From the NCBI RefSeq assembly GCF_020509005.1, contig NC_063013.1, positions 5,828,001 to 5,892,000 on the forward strand: a stretch of 64,000 bases of DNA, written 5' to 3'. Shown one piece after another: positions 32,591-45,200 of the stretch; position 1 is the first letter of the stretch; each line of letters opens with the position of its first letter. Position numbers and translations under genes: made by a program. This DNA comes from Fulvia fulva (Eukaryota > Ascomycota > Dothideomycetes > Mycosphaerellales > Mycosphaerellaceae). Below the pieces are notes generated by a model. That model did no database searches and was not told where the DNA came from. It saw only the letters and a list, made by a program, of their open reading frames with translations.

Positions 32591-35500
32591 CGGAGACTAT
32601 TTACTATAACGACTATAATAACTAATAGACTTTTACCCGTCTTCGAGGCTATATCCTACTATTAGGGTAGATAGCTTGAAGTTTTCTTCACCCTATTTCT
32701 TTAGCTCTAAACGCCGCGGAGGTGCCTAGCTACATTAGGCAGCTCCTAGGTAATAGTAGCCTAGGCTACGGTACGGACGGCGCCTACGGCTCTATAGGCA
32801 AAGCTCCCCTAAGACAACTAGTAGTAACTTATAGAGGATACAAAAAGTATAGAAACTAACGATCAGCTCCTATACCGGTCTCTATAGGTAATGATCACTT
32901 AGCTACGTACGGCGCTTATACTATTATATTACCTAGAGTAATAAGAAATAAGGACGACGTCCTAGGCGATTAGTAAGGCCACCCGGAATTAACACCCCTA
33001 TAGCTAGGTATCGGTCGCGGTATCGGTACTAGGCCCCCGCCTAACGTACGATATAGTCACGATCCGTATTGTAGCAAAGGAAGACTAGGCCGAAGTTACG
33101 AAGCTATCGAATAAGGAGCTCGCCTAACGAATTAACTAACTAGGGGTAGTCGTAGTAAACTAACAGTCTAACGACACTCTATAGATATATACTAGCTCTA
33201 CTACTACTAGGAGGCACCTAGAGGCATAGCTATAGTAGGCATCTAAGGTTGCTATATTAGCGAAGGTCTTAACGAAGCAATTTACGATCCTAGTCTACGA
33301 TATACCTAAGGAGTTCGACCTAACTAACTAAGGTCACCTACGTGCTCTCTAAGAGGATAACCCGGTCACTCTTAACTCTCTAATCTAGAAGGCGACTTGG
33401 CTCTATAGGAAATAGCTAGAAGGTAAGAAGGCCTCGGCGCTAATAGTATAGCTATAAGACGCGAAAGCGGCGGATCTAGCGATAGAACAAGGCCTAATCT
33501 AGTAATATAGCCTTAAGATAGTAGAAAAGTACTCCTTACTCTTTCGTGTCCTCTAATGCTTCAAATGCTAACAGTATAGACACTAAACCTATACGTATAT
33601 AAACAAGTAGGCCTACTCGAACTATATAGGAGACTATATATCTAGGGACTATACATCGGCTACGAGACGGTGCGCGAACTGTCCGGGGCACTACCTATCG
33701 TATAGCGCGGAATGCCTATAGCGGAAACTAGCGAAAAACAAGGCAATTATAAACAGAACCGTCGCCCTAAGATTCTACGGCGACCGTAAGGCTAGCCTAT
33801 ACCGGAACTAGTTAGCGGCGGTCGGGTATAAGCGCCCTAGGGCCGAGAACAATATAAAGGATACGTAACCTAGGGCGTACGGGAGGCCACGTGCCCTACT
33901 AGCTACGGCGAGAGAATCTAACTAGGCCCGGCTCCCCTTTAGTATATAGCCGATAGGCGTAGACTAGGACGTATAAGGTAGTAGGACATAGGACGCTATA
34001 GAGGAAATGATTGTCGATGCCGAAAACTAGCCTCGACACGCTTAGTATTATCTAGTATAACGTTAACTATAGTAAGGATATGGTCTAGAACCATTTCCTA
34101 CACGAGGCGGACCCGTACGTCTACTACGTCCTAGTAATCTAGGAGCTATAGATTAACCCGCACTATAAGAGACTATTGACCTATAAGTCACTAGGCTATA
34201 CGATATGCCTACGAGGCGACGGCAGACCCTATACGTGCTTCTATATTAGTAAGGACATACTAGAATCCGACTAGGAGGTAGTGTACTACGTAGACGAAGA
34301 AGGCGGGGGCGATATTACCTCCCTCTACGTAGGTAGCACCTAGATACATAAGCTATATATACAACTGCTAGCCTCGAGGTCTAGCCGCGACCTAGGGGTC
34401 TATAGACACCTAGACAGTACGCTTAAGAGACAAGGGTACTATATCGTAGTAGGAGACTTTAACGTATACTACCCTTCCTAGGAAAGCCTTATATAGCCGT
34501 ACCCTATAGCCGACGAAGTACTCGACTTAATAGCGAGTAACGTAATTGCCCTTAATATCCCGAAGGACCTAGGTACCTAGAAGAGAGGGGGACTCTAAGG
34601 CACGATCGACCTCTCCTAGATCTTAGATAGCTACTACTATACGGTAACCTACTATAGGATCGAACATATACTCGAGGCGTTATTAGACTATATACTAGTC
34701 AGGACCTCTATTACGATATAGATATAACGTATACTAGCGAGAATCTCTAAGCTAAACTAGGGAAAGGCCTACTAGGCTAATATCTAGGCGTACCTCGATA
34801 ACTCCGAGAGGCTAGTCTAGATCGCGTAGTAGTAGTATATTAGTAAAGACGAGACAGACAAGTTAGTCTAAGGGTTAATAGACGAAATAAGAAAAGCGAC
34901 CTTACTTTACGTTCCGCTTACCTAACTAACGATATAGTCTAAACTATACTAGACGCCGAAGTGCACTACGGTAGTAAGAGAAGTAAGGAGAGCCCGCCGG
35001 GTATAGACGAGTAGCTATAGCGAGGAGGCCTAGAACGTATATAGGGAGGTATACTAATAGAAGAAAGCTATAATACGGAGGGAGAAAGTAGTCGGCTAGA
35101 GGGCTATAGTAGAAGAAATCGTAGGCAAGCTAGCGAGGATGTAGAAGCTAGTAAAATAGGCCCGACAGGACCCTATATAGGGCCCCTCCTTCTCTCTCCT
35201 AGCGCTATAATCGCCTAGTAGCCCGGTTAGCGACCCCGAGGCTAAGGCGCGTCTACTAGCTAGTAAGTTCTTCCCGCCCCTAGTCGAGGCTAATCTAAGC
35301 GATATAAACAGCTCTACTCCTCTAGCCCCTAGTATTACGGTCCGATAGGAGGTATCCGAGGGAGAAGTTGCCGCTATACTTAGGAAGTTACCGGCGAAGA
35401 AAGCCCCGGGGCCGGATAGGATCCTAAACAAGCTACTAAAGAAGTATAGAGATTAACTAGCCCTAGTAGTTATAGCGATCTTTAACGCCTACCTATAGAC

Positions 35501-37515
35501 CGGATACTACCCGATAGTATTTAAATAATCGACGATAGTAGTCCTACGTAAGCCGTAAAAGGAAGACTATACGTAGGTGAAGTCGTACCGCCTAATGACG
35601 CTCCTTAATACTCTTAGGAAGGCGCTTAAGAAGCTAGTTATAACGAGACTCTCCGAGGCGGTAGAGGAATACTCCCTACTCCCGGACACCTAGATAGGTA
35701 CGCGCCTATAGCGATCGACGCTATCCGCGATAGAACTTATTACCTCTTAGGTAAAGGCTATCTAGTATAAGAATAGGGACAAGGTAGCATCCTTACTTAG
35801 CCTAGACATATCGGGAGCCTTCGACTACGTATTATACCCGCGGCTACTCTATATCCTAAGGTCGAAAGGACTCCCTAAGTAGCTTATTAACTTCGTACGG
35901 TCCTACCTCTAAAACCGTAGTACGTCGATCCTAGTCGGCTAGTATAGAAGCCTATTTTAAGTAGTCTATACTAGAATCTTATAAGGCTTAACGCTAGTAC
36001 CTATTCTGTTCCTCTTCTTTATAGCGACGCTACTCCTAGCCCTAGAATCCTAGAACACCGCTACGAGCGGCTTCGTAGACGACACGAACATCCTAGCGTA
36101 GTCTTCCTCGACTAAGGAGAACTATAGGCTACTAGAAGAGAAGCACAAGATCTGCGAGGACTAGGCTAGGAGGCACGGGGCTCGGTATGCCCTAGAAAAG
36201 TACAATCTAATACACCTTACGCGCCGGCTACGGTTCTATAATTTATAAGCTTCTATCTAGATATAGGGGTATACGACTAACCCGGTAAATTAGCTTAGGA
36301 TCCTCGGACTATAGGTAGACCCGGCGCTACGGTAGAGGAAGTACGTATAGGTAATATTACGGAAAGCTAAACAGAATATAGCATTATACTAGAGGCTTAC
36401 TACGTCTATATAGGGCGCGGACTTCCGGTAGTTACGACTCCTATATATAGCTATTATACGGCTAGTCCTTACCTATAGTAGCTAAGTATAGTCCTTAGGC
36501 GAGAGGGCCTACCTATCGAAGGGACTCGTCGCGCCGCTAGCGAAGATCTAAAACTAATGCCTAAGGAAGGTCACCGGGGTATATAAGTCGACGCTAATAA
36601 GGATACTTAAGTACGAGACCGCTATACCGCCGATCGACCTATATATCTAGGGACTACGGACCTCCTACTTAGGCAAGTCGGTATAGTACCTAGTATAGAA
36701 GGTCATCGCTAGTATAGTCGTAAGGGCCCGCGAATTAGTACTAGCGTATAAGGGCATTCGACCCGGAAACGAGCCGAACTACCGGGTAAGGGACGAATAG
36801 CTAGTAACACGGTAGGAAGGTAAGAAGTCGTTTATAGAGCAACTATAGAAAGAGAGGTAGAACAACTAGGGTATAGGGCATAGTAGACGCCCTTAGCTAG
36901 CGGGACAACCTAAGGAATAGTTAGCTACGAAATCCGCGGTCAAGTACCCCCCGAAGCTTATCTACTACCGCCTTACGAGGGTATAGAGTAGTATAGTAAC
37001 CTAACTACGAAGCGAACATATCGGCCTCTAGGGGTACCTATTATAGAGGAAGGTTCTAGGATATACGAATACTAGCTACCCCTACGGCTATTGCTCCTAG
37101 AACGTACGGTACGTACTCCTCGTCTATCCGAGGTAGTCGCTAGGAAGGGGGGAGTAGATAGTAAAGGCGAGGAACTGGACGATTAGGGCACTTCTTTATA
37201 ACGCTAAGGACCTACGGCGTATTACGAACTAGATACTAGAGAAGGGCTAGCTAGAATAGTACCGCCTAGTAGGAGTAGTATAGGAAGAGAGGGTACGACG
37301 TAGCGCGAGAAGACCGGCTAGGAGCGGGGGCTAACGGGGTAGTGATATAGACTACGCACGTTTAGGGGGAAAGCTAATCTAGATAAGGAGTAGTTAGGGG
37401 CGGGAAGGGTTTTTACCTATTTAGGTTTCCCTTTATATATAATAATAGATATATACCTATATAGGCCGGATAGGGTCCTAGAATAGGGGAATAACAAATC
37501 TATCTATCTATCTAT
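32590..37515 (+). mobile_element. LINE 2: RIP-degraded Tad1-like LINE
   Basis: Read through its numerous TAG/TAA stops, the sequence gives an ORF1 with a CCHC knuckle near 33,555, an endonuclease (VVGDFNVYYPS near 34,450) and an RT. The RT has PAKKAPGPDRILNK, LLSLDISGAFDYV and GFVDDTNILA at 36,069-36,098. The 3' end is aaatctatctatctatcta at about 37,495. It is a diverged relative of LINE 1. The 5' end is set near a ggagactat...ataacta motif shared with LINE 3 and is uncertain. Confidence 0.78.
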
Positions 37516-39732
37516 TATAGCGCCGTAGAAATACGATAATAAACGAAGGGGCGATAGCGTCGTAAAAGTAAAGAGCGTCCTCGAAAGGCGGCGGACGAAG
37601 GGAAACGCGCGGAGCGAAGACGCGCCCGGGAGAAACGAAATACGGAGACTATCTACTATAACGACTATAATAACTATAAGCTACTAACTAGAAGAACTAG
37701 TATACGAAATACGGTATCGATACGGTAGAATATACCGCGATTATATACGAAATTATAGCTACCCTCGCGAGCGCTAATCTACTCTATAAACGCGCGATCC
37801 GTAGCCTCCTTAAGAGCTTAGCTAAAGCGATCTAGGAGCTACTACGGGCGACGAAGGCGCTAGCGCTAGTAAAGGAAGTAACGAACGCGGACCTCCTACG
37901 AAAGATCTAGGCGCTAGAAAGAGCTAGGCCGGCGATATATACCTAAGTAGCTATAGTAGCCGTAGAGTAACTAACGTACCGCGTTAGGCTAGTTTAGCGC
38001 GAGGTTACGATATATATAGACAACCCTAAAGAAAGAGAGCGGGTAGCGGTACTATCGTACTAACGCCTCGTAGAGTAGGCGCGCTAGGCTAGTAAATAAG
38101 ACATTATTATAGCCTAGAAGCTAAAGAGTAGAGACGTATACTATACGCTCGTAACTATAGCGGGGAGACCGACGCTACTATAGAGCGTAGCCTAGGCGGT
38201 CGAGGTACTAAACGCGAAGAGCGTAGCGCCGGTCGCGCTAGTATACTAGGCCCTTATATACGGTGTCCGAGTTAATACCTTCCTAGTAGATACTAGCCCG
38301 GTAGCGATAGGAGAGGCTATCGTAAAGGATAACTAGGCTACTATCCTAGGCCTCGTTATTACCCGGGCGTACTAGCTAAAGAAGCCGGAATAAATAGAGC
38401 GGAAATACTCGTCGCTCGTACTCGCGTTTAAGTATAATAGTTAGAGGATCTAGGCTATAGAGAAGTGACTAGTCCTAGCCTACTTATACTACTACGCTAA
38501 AAAGCACGACTATACCTATATAGTAACCTAGTACTTCCGGTACTAGGGATTCGGGTATACTATAAAGCATTGTTAGTAGGAGACCTACTATAGCTACTAT
38601 ACGAAGGTATATAATACCCGTAAATACCCCTAACCTAAGATAAGTAAGTACGCTAACTATAGCGGGGACTATAAGGCGTAGATAGGCGGATATAGAGTAA
38701 AGAGGTAGGTAGCGGAATAGGCGGTAGGAGCGCGCCTAGGTATACGCTAGGAAAGAGGAGGAATAGCGATAGTACTATACCGTCTAAGAGTCGACGCCGA
38801 CGGCTTCTAGCCGGTTATATATAGGAGTAAGAAGAGGAGACTAAATAGCAATAGACGCTTAATATATAGAGTAGGCCGACTAGCGCTTACCGACCCCCGG
38901 GCCTAGGGCCTCGGATAGACGCGCCTTAATACGACGATGTTCCGCCCTTACGGAGGTAGCGCGTCCTTACCGGTAGCTACGCTAGCGACGCCGGCCCTAC
39001 GATAGGATAGCGAAGGCGAGGGCGAGGGCGCCGAGGACGATAATATAGTAGTAAACCTACGGAGGTAGAATAGGGAACTATAGCTAATATAATAGTCTAA
39101 CTAGAAATAGTACTCTTACCTAGCTAACTATCGTATAGTATAACGCTAATAAGAGTAAGAATAAGGCCTAGAAGCTACTCCGTAGCCTACTACACCCTAG
39201 CCGGTACTATATAGTCGCTATCTAAGAGTATTAGACAAACGGAAAGACAATACTCGTAGACCCGAGATACTACCTTATAGTACCCTAAGGTAACTAGCCG
39301 GTAGCGCGGGTCTACTTCTACGTAAGTAAAGAAATCGCGATAATAACGTAGACGACCTATACCTACTCTAGCGATATAGCCTCTCTACGGCTACGCCTTA
39401 CCGACGGTAAGACAATAGCTATCTATAACGCCTATAATCCGTACTTAGTACCGGGCTCGATAGAAGACGATAGCTAGTCGGCCACCCTCTACTAGCTCTA
39501 AGAAGCTCTCTAAGAGGAAGCTAATATATATATCCTAGTCGGCGACCTTAACCTCTACTACCTAAGATAGGGAGACGATAGCGTACTCTCGGCCTATAGC
39601 GCCGTAGACGCGCTTATTAGTCTAGTAGAGGCATCTGGCCTTAGCCTAGTACTTCCCGTAGGTACGGCTACGTATTAGTAGAAAAACACGACCTAGACGC
39701 TTAACCTAACCTTCGCGATATAGTAGATAGCC
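37516..39732 (+). mobile_element. LINE 3, 5' segment (ORF1 and endonuclease start)
   Basis: A GC-richer 5' part contains the same ggagactatctactata motif as LINE 2 (37,646), then degraded ORF1-like sequence. Endonuclease-like reading (LVGDLNLYYL near 39,540) is cut at 39,732 by the degraded Gypsy element. The target sequence tagcc is duplicated at 39,728-39,732 and 52,836-52,840. Confidence 0.72.
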
Positions 39733-39893
39733 TGTCACGGCCCTAGGCCTAGTAAATAGACAGCTAGTACATAGGTCACGTGACCGCGCGTACTAGCGTA
39801 ATACCTCGGCTTATATATAGCCTTAGCGTACCTCGCGCTCCTCTTTCCTACGTACCTAGCTACTCTATATTAATACGACTATAAACCGCTATA
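39733..39893 (+). repeat. Gypsy-2 5' LTR (161 bp)
   Basis: It starts TGTCACGGCCCTAGG and ends AACCGCTATA, the final CA probably mutated to TA. It matches 52,675-52,835 except for C/T-type differences. Confidence 0.88.
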
Positions 39894-42299
39894 CTTAGCT
39901 AGGTCTCTATATCCGTAGAAGAGCTACGACGGGATCTATAAGAGTATAGATCATTAATAACCGTAATAAGACATTACGGCGTACGTTAGAAAAAACGTAT
40001 AACTCGGTATAAGAGACTACTATCTTAGGCTAAGTAGTACCTAATATAGTACGCCCTTAAGGACAACGAGGCTTACTACTAGCTATATAACTAGTAGTGT
40101 AGCGCGAGCCTATATATAATATATAGACTCTAGGATAGATATAGTAGTAGTAGTAAACTACCGACGACGCCTTATAGTATAAACTCGAGAGCTTATAGCG
40201 ACTAGTTACCGACCTACCGTCTAAGTTCAACCTATACGACCTTCTTTCCGATAACGAGATCTAGAATATTAATAGTATAGCTACGGCGGTAGTTAGCTAC
40301 GACGACGACGGCGCTACCGAAGAAGGCGAAGGAGAGGAAGGTAAGATATAATAATAAGTCGCGAAGACCCTCCGAATCCCCGTTAACGACCTCCTATAAC
40401 TCGATACCGATCAACTCGTTAAGCTCGTATAGGAGCCCGAGAGGGCCGCGGCTATCTAGTTTATCCTACGACGTACCGAGTAAGAGTATAGAAATACGGT
40501 ATAAATAGCGACTATACTCTACGAGTAATTAGGCAAAGTAGGGCAAGAGCTTAGGAGATAGAAGAGTTACGATTAGTAGATACGTAACGAGTACGACATA
40601 CTAGTTAAGGGTCGCGATATATAGAAGATATAGAAGGAGGATACTATTAAGTACCGCGACGCTTTCTAGAAGGACCTAGGTACGGTACGAGGAGAAATAG
40701 ATTAGGCTAAGTAATAGCTTGCTTAGGTCTAGTAGGAACTCGATAACCTAAAGGCCTAACCTAGAGTATCCTTAAGTATAGTAATGACCGCCGAGATTAG
40801 CTCGCTTACTATAAAGAACGATACCCTAAAGAAGTAGGCGAAGGAGGTACTTTAGTAGTTGTCTAATAACGACTCGAAGATTAAGGCCCTCGAATTTAAC
40901 CTTAATATATATAAGATAGAAGCCTAGACCTATTAGAGCGATATCGAGTAGCTTAATAAGTCGTAGTAAACTTAGGTAGATAACCTTAAGAAGTAACTCG
41001 ACGACCGCCTAGGCCGCTCTCGAGTACGATCCTTACTATCTCGCGCTATATTATAGCGCCGTACCCTATAAAACGGCCGAACCCTATCTAAGGATAAGAA
41101 TAATAATAGTAGAGCTAGTAGAGCTATTAATAAGGACCGCGGTAATAAGTACGAGGATAAGGTAGCTCGCCGTACTACTAGAAAGAAAGCTAAGAAGTCT
41201 ATACGTAAGCTAGATAATAGTAACGACTCCGATCTATTATCTAATAAGTTAGAGGAGGCCTCGGATTCGGATAGCGATACTCGTGCTCATCGCCGCTCTT
41301 CTAAGAAGGAGCTAGTCTACGACTTCGAGTCTCTAGTTAAGTACGATCCGGACCTTAGCTAGCCCTTTAAGACTTAGCGTAGTATAGACAAGCCTAAGAA
41401 GTTCGTCGGTACTATTAATAGTAAGCTATCTAGACCCTCCCTCGAGAAGTTCTTCTCCGAGTTAGAGACTATTATCGACTATATAGTCTTCCGCGACAAA
41501 AAGGTAGTACTTAAGTTTATATACGACTTACTAGCCTCGCTAGGTAACGCCTAGGAGTTAGTTAGACCTAAGATCCCTACTATCTTAGGAAGCCTAACTA
41601 GTAGTAAGAAGACGTATAAGGGCCTTAACGTCCTAATTAAGGAACTCGCTAAGCAATATAGAGACCGTAATCTAGTCGGTAGGGCTCGTAACCGCCTAAA
41701 CAATCTTAAGATAGACAATAAGGATAGCTTCTAGACCTTCTTCCCTAAGTAGCGCTAGAATACTAACATCCTAGGCCTTAAGGGTGAAGATGTAATAGAT
41801 AATCTATAACGTAAGCTAACTATCCGCTACCTTAATAAGTATCTTAACTTCCGACCCTTATTAATAACTAAGATAATTAATAACCTCTATTAAGTAGACG
41901 AAGACTCTAAGATCCTCGACGCCCTATACCTACGCTCCGAGAAGCTAAAGAACGATAAGAAGGATAATAAGAACAAGGACGATAAGCTAGTAGGCCTAGG
42001 CTCGGGCTTAGGCTCTAATAAGCTAACCCGTAAGGCCTAGTCTACCCGTCCTAAACCTTTTAAGAGCAATCTCGGCGAGACTATAGACGAAGCTAAGAAT
42101 ACTCGTTATATACGTAGGAACCTCTATAAGAAATGTCGTAAGCCCGGTCACCGTCTATAGTAGCGTACTTCTGAACTCTTTAAATACGAGATACTAGTAC
42201 GTCCTAGTACTAACGCTAGCGGCACTACCGTTATACTACCGGCGGAAAATACCTAGTCCGCTATTTAAGCGTAACAAGTAGTAGACACGAAGAGGAGAA

Positions 42300-45200
42300 G
42301 ATACGATACGAGGAAGTACTACTAGTAGAGCCGCTAGAAGGGCTTAAGCTATTATTATATATTCTTAGAATAGTAAAGATAGAATATAACCCTATTATCG
42401 GCTTATACCTTATAATACTAGGGATAGCTAATAGGCAATATACATTTACTTTCCTTAATAATAGTGCTAACTCTAAATATATCGACTTCTCCTATACGTA
42501 AAAATATAGCCTACCTCTAATTAAGCTTAATAACCTACTAGCTCTCGGGTTAGTAAATAGATCAATAGCTAAAGAAATGATAGAATACCGTATAAACCTA
42601 GAACTTATACTTAGTAACGGTTATATAGAGACAAGAACTTTCTAGGTAACTTATCTTAAATACGATATCGTACTCGGAAGGCCCTAGTACGACGAATACT
42701 AACTAGGCATCCACTTTGCCTCTAGTATAATAATACTTAACTCGGAGTACTATAAGGAATATTACCTATAGGATAGTAAGTCAGTTTGGGCCTAAAGTGT
42801 TAATAATAGAGGATAAGAGCCTATAGTTACTACGTAGAAGTTTAAGACTATATTACTAGTACGACTACCCTTCCGAGCTACTATAGAGGAAGATAATAAA
42901 GGAGATCTAGTATAGATAATGACCTCCGGCATAATTATAAAGCCGCGTCTACGCCTACGTACTTACTCGATATCGCCGTCGACTACGCTACCCGCCGATA
43001 AAGTAACTATACCGACACTACCGGATATCGATATCTAGGAAGTTAGCGCGGGAGCGATCGAGAAGATAGCTAAGTAAAAGGGAGCCAAAGCCTATATAAT
43101 ATTTATATTCGACAAGAACGAACCTTAGTAAATAGGGGATCTACGTATAATAGACCCTCTAATAGCTTATACGATAAGTACTCGAAATATACGTAATATT
43201 GTACCCTATATACCTAATACCGACTATAGGATACTATCTAATAACGAGACCACCGAGCGGCTAGATATACGTATAGCGACGTTTATACTAGTAGCGTAGC
43301 GCGTTAGTCCGATACTTTCCGCCTATAAGATATATACGTAGTCCGATATAGATAGGTTTATAGAGAAGAAGGCGGAAGTTATCGATCTAAAGGATCACCT
43401 CCTACCTATCTATTATGACTTCGCGCATTGCTTCTTAAAGCAAGACGCGAAGGAGCTTCTACCTTACCGGCTAGGTATAGATTACGAGATCAAGCTTAAA
43501 CCTAGCGCGACTCCTCTATTTAGTAGACTATACCGTATATTAAACTAAGAAGATAAGATTATCGCCTATTAGGTCAACGAACAGCTTGCCTAGAAGAGTA
43601 TACGCCGTTACTAAGGTAGAGTAGATGCCTCTTTACTAGTCCTTATCGTTAAGAAACCCGGTAGAGGCCTACGAGTATATATCGACTATCGTAGTATAAA
43701 CGAACGTACTATTTAGTCAAGATATCCGATTCCCCTTATATAGAATACCCTTAACCGTATCGTAGGAAAGAAGTACTTTACTAAACTCGATATTATCGTA
43801 GCCTTTAATCGTATACGGATTACTAAAGGCTTAGAATAGCTAATAGCTTTTACTATAAGATATAGGTAGTTTAAATGCCTTATAATACCGTTTAGTCTAT
43901 ATAACGCCCTAGGGACGTTTTAGTCTTATATTAACGATACCCTAAGGGAGTTCTTAGATGACTTCGCCTCGGTATACCTCGACGACATCTTAATATTCAG
44001 TAATAGCTTAGAAGAATATATCGACTATATAAAGAAGGTACTCTAGAAATGCGGCGAGGCCGGCCTATAACTCGACATTACTAAGTACGAGTTTTATACC
44101 TAATCTACTAAGTACTTAGGTCTTATTATTAGTAAGGACAGAGTCTTAATAGATCCGGCTAAGGTATAAGCAATACGAGAATAGGGCATACCGGCTAATA
44201 TCAAAGATATCCTTATGTTTAATAGCTTCTCCGGCTTTTATCGGCGCTTTATTAAGGGCTATAGCAAGATAGTACTACCTATAGTAAAGCTGACTAAGAA
44301 AGACACACCTTAGTAGTAGACTAAAGAGTATTAAAAGGCCTTTAATAGGCTAAAGTAAGCGTTTACCGACGTAGAAGGTACTGTCCTTATAATGTTCGTT
44401 CTAGAGCGTAGAACCGTCCTTAAAACAGATACTAGCGACTTCGTTACTACGGCGGTACTGTCTTAATACGATAAGGACAATATCTTAAGACCTATCGTAT
44501 ACTTATCTAAGAAAATAAGCCCGTAAGAATATAATTACGACATCTATAATAAGGAGCTACTTACTATTATTAAAGCTTTCGAAGAATAGAGACCTAAGCT
44601 TATAGTAGGTAATATCGATAAAGAATCCGACTTCGAAAACCTATAAGACCCGAGCGGCCGCCCTATACTCGTATATAGCGACTATAAGAACCTCGAGTAC
44701 TTTATAAGTTCGAAATAGCTAAATCGTCGACAAGCGAGATAGGCCAAGTTCCTATTACAATTCTTCTTTAAGATCGTATATAGACTAGGCGTATAAGGGG
44801 CAAAGCTAGATAGTCTTATACGACGCTCTTAGGATATAATTCTATAAGACAAGTCCGACCCGAGGTATACTTAATAGGACCGGATCCTACTAAAACTAGA
44901 GCACTTCCTTTTAGTCCCTACGAGTACGATTCTCCGACTGTCTTCCTTAGAAGTAGGAGTAGTCGTAGATAAATAACTAGCTACCGATATTAGTAAGTTA
45001 TATAAATAAGAAGATACGATAGAGGCTACGACTTAGCTAGTAGCCGGTAAGCCCGTTAAGCTCCTTTATAAGAATAAGATCGACGATAAATATACAATAC
45101 TAGTCGATAGTATAATCTATATTAAGAACCGATATAGCGGATATAGCCTTTTTATCCCGCCTATAGACGATAAAGAGAACACTATCTATATACGTATTAT

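Noticed and set aside
35096..35431. 111-codon minus-strand ORF inside LINE 2
   Set aside because: It is antisense to the degraded LINE 2 RT region and has no independent support.
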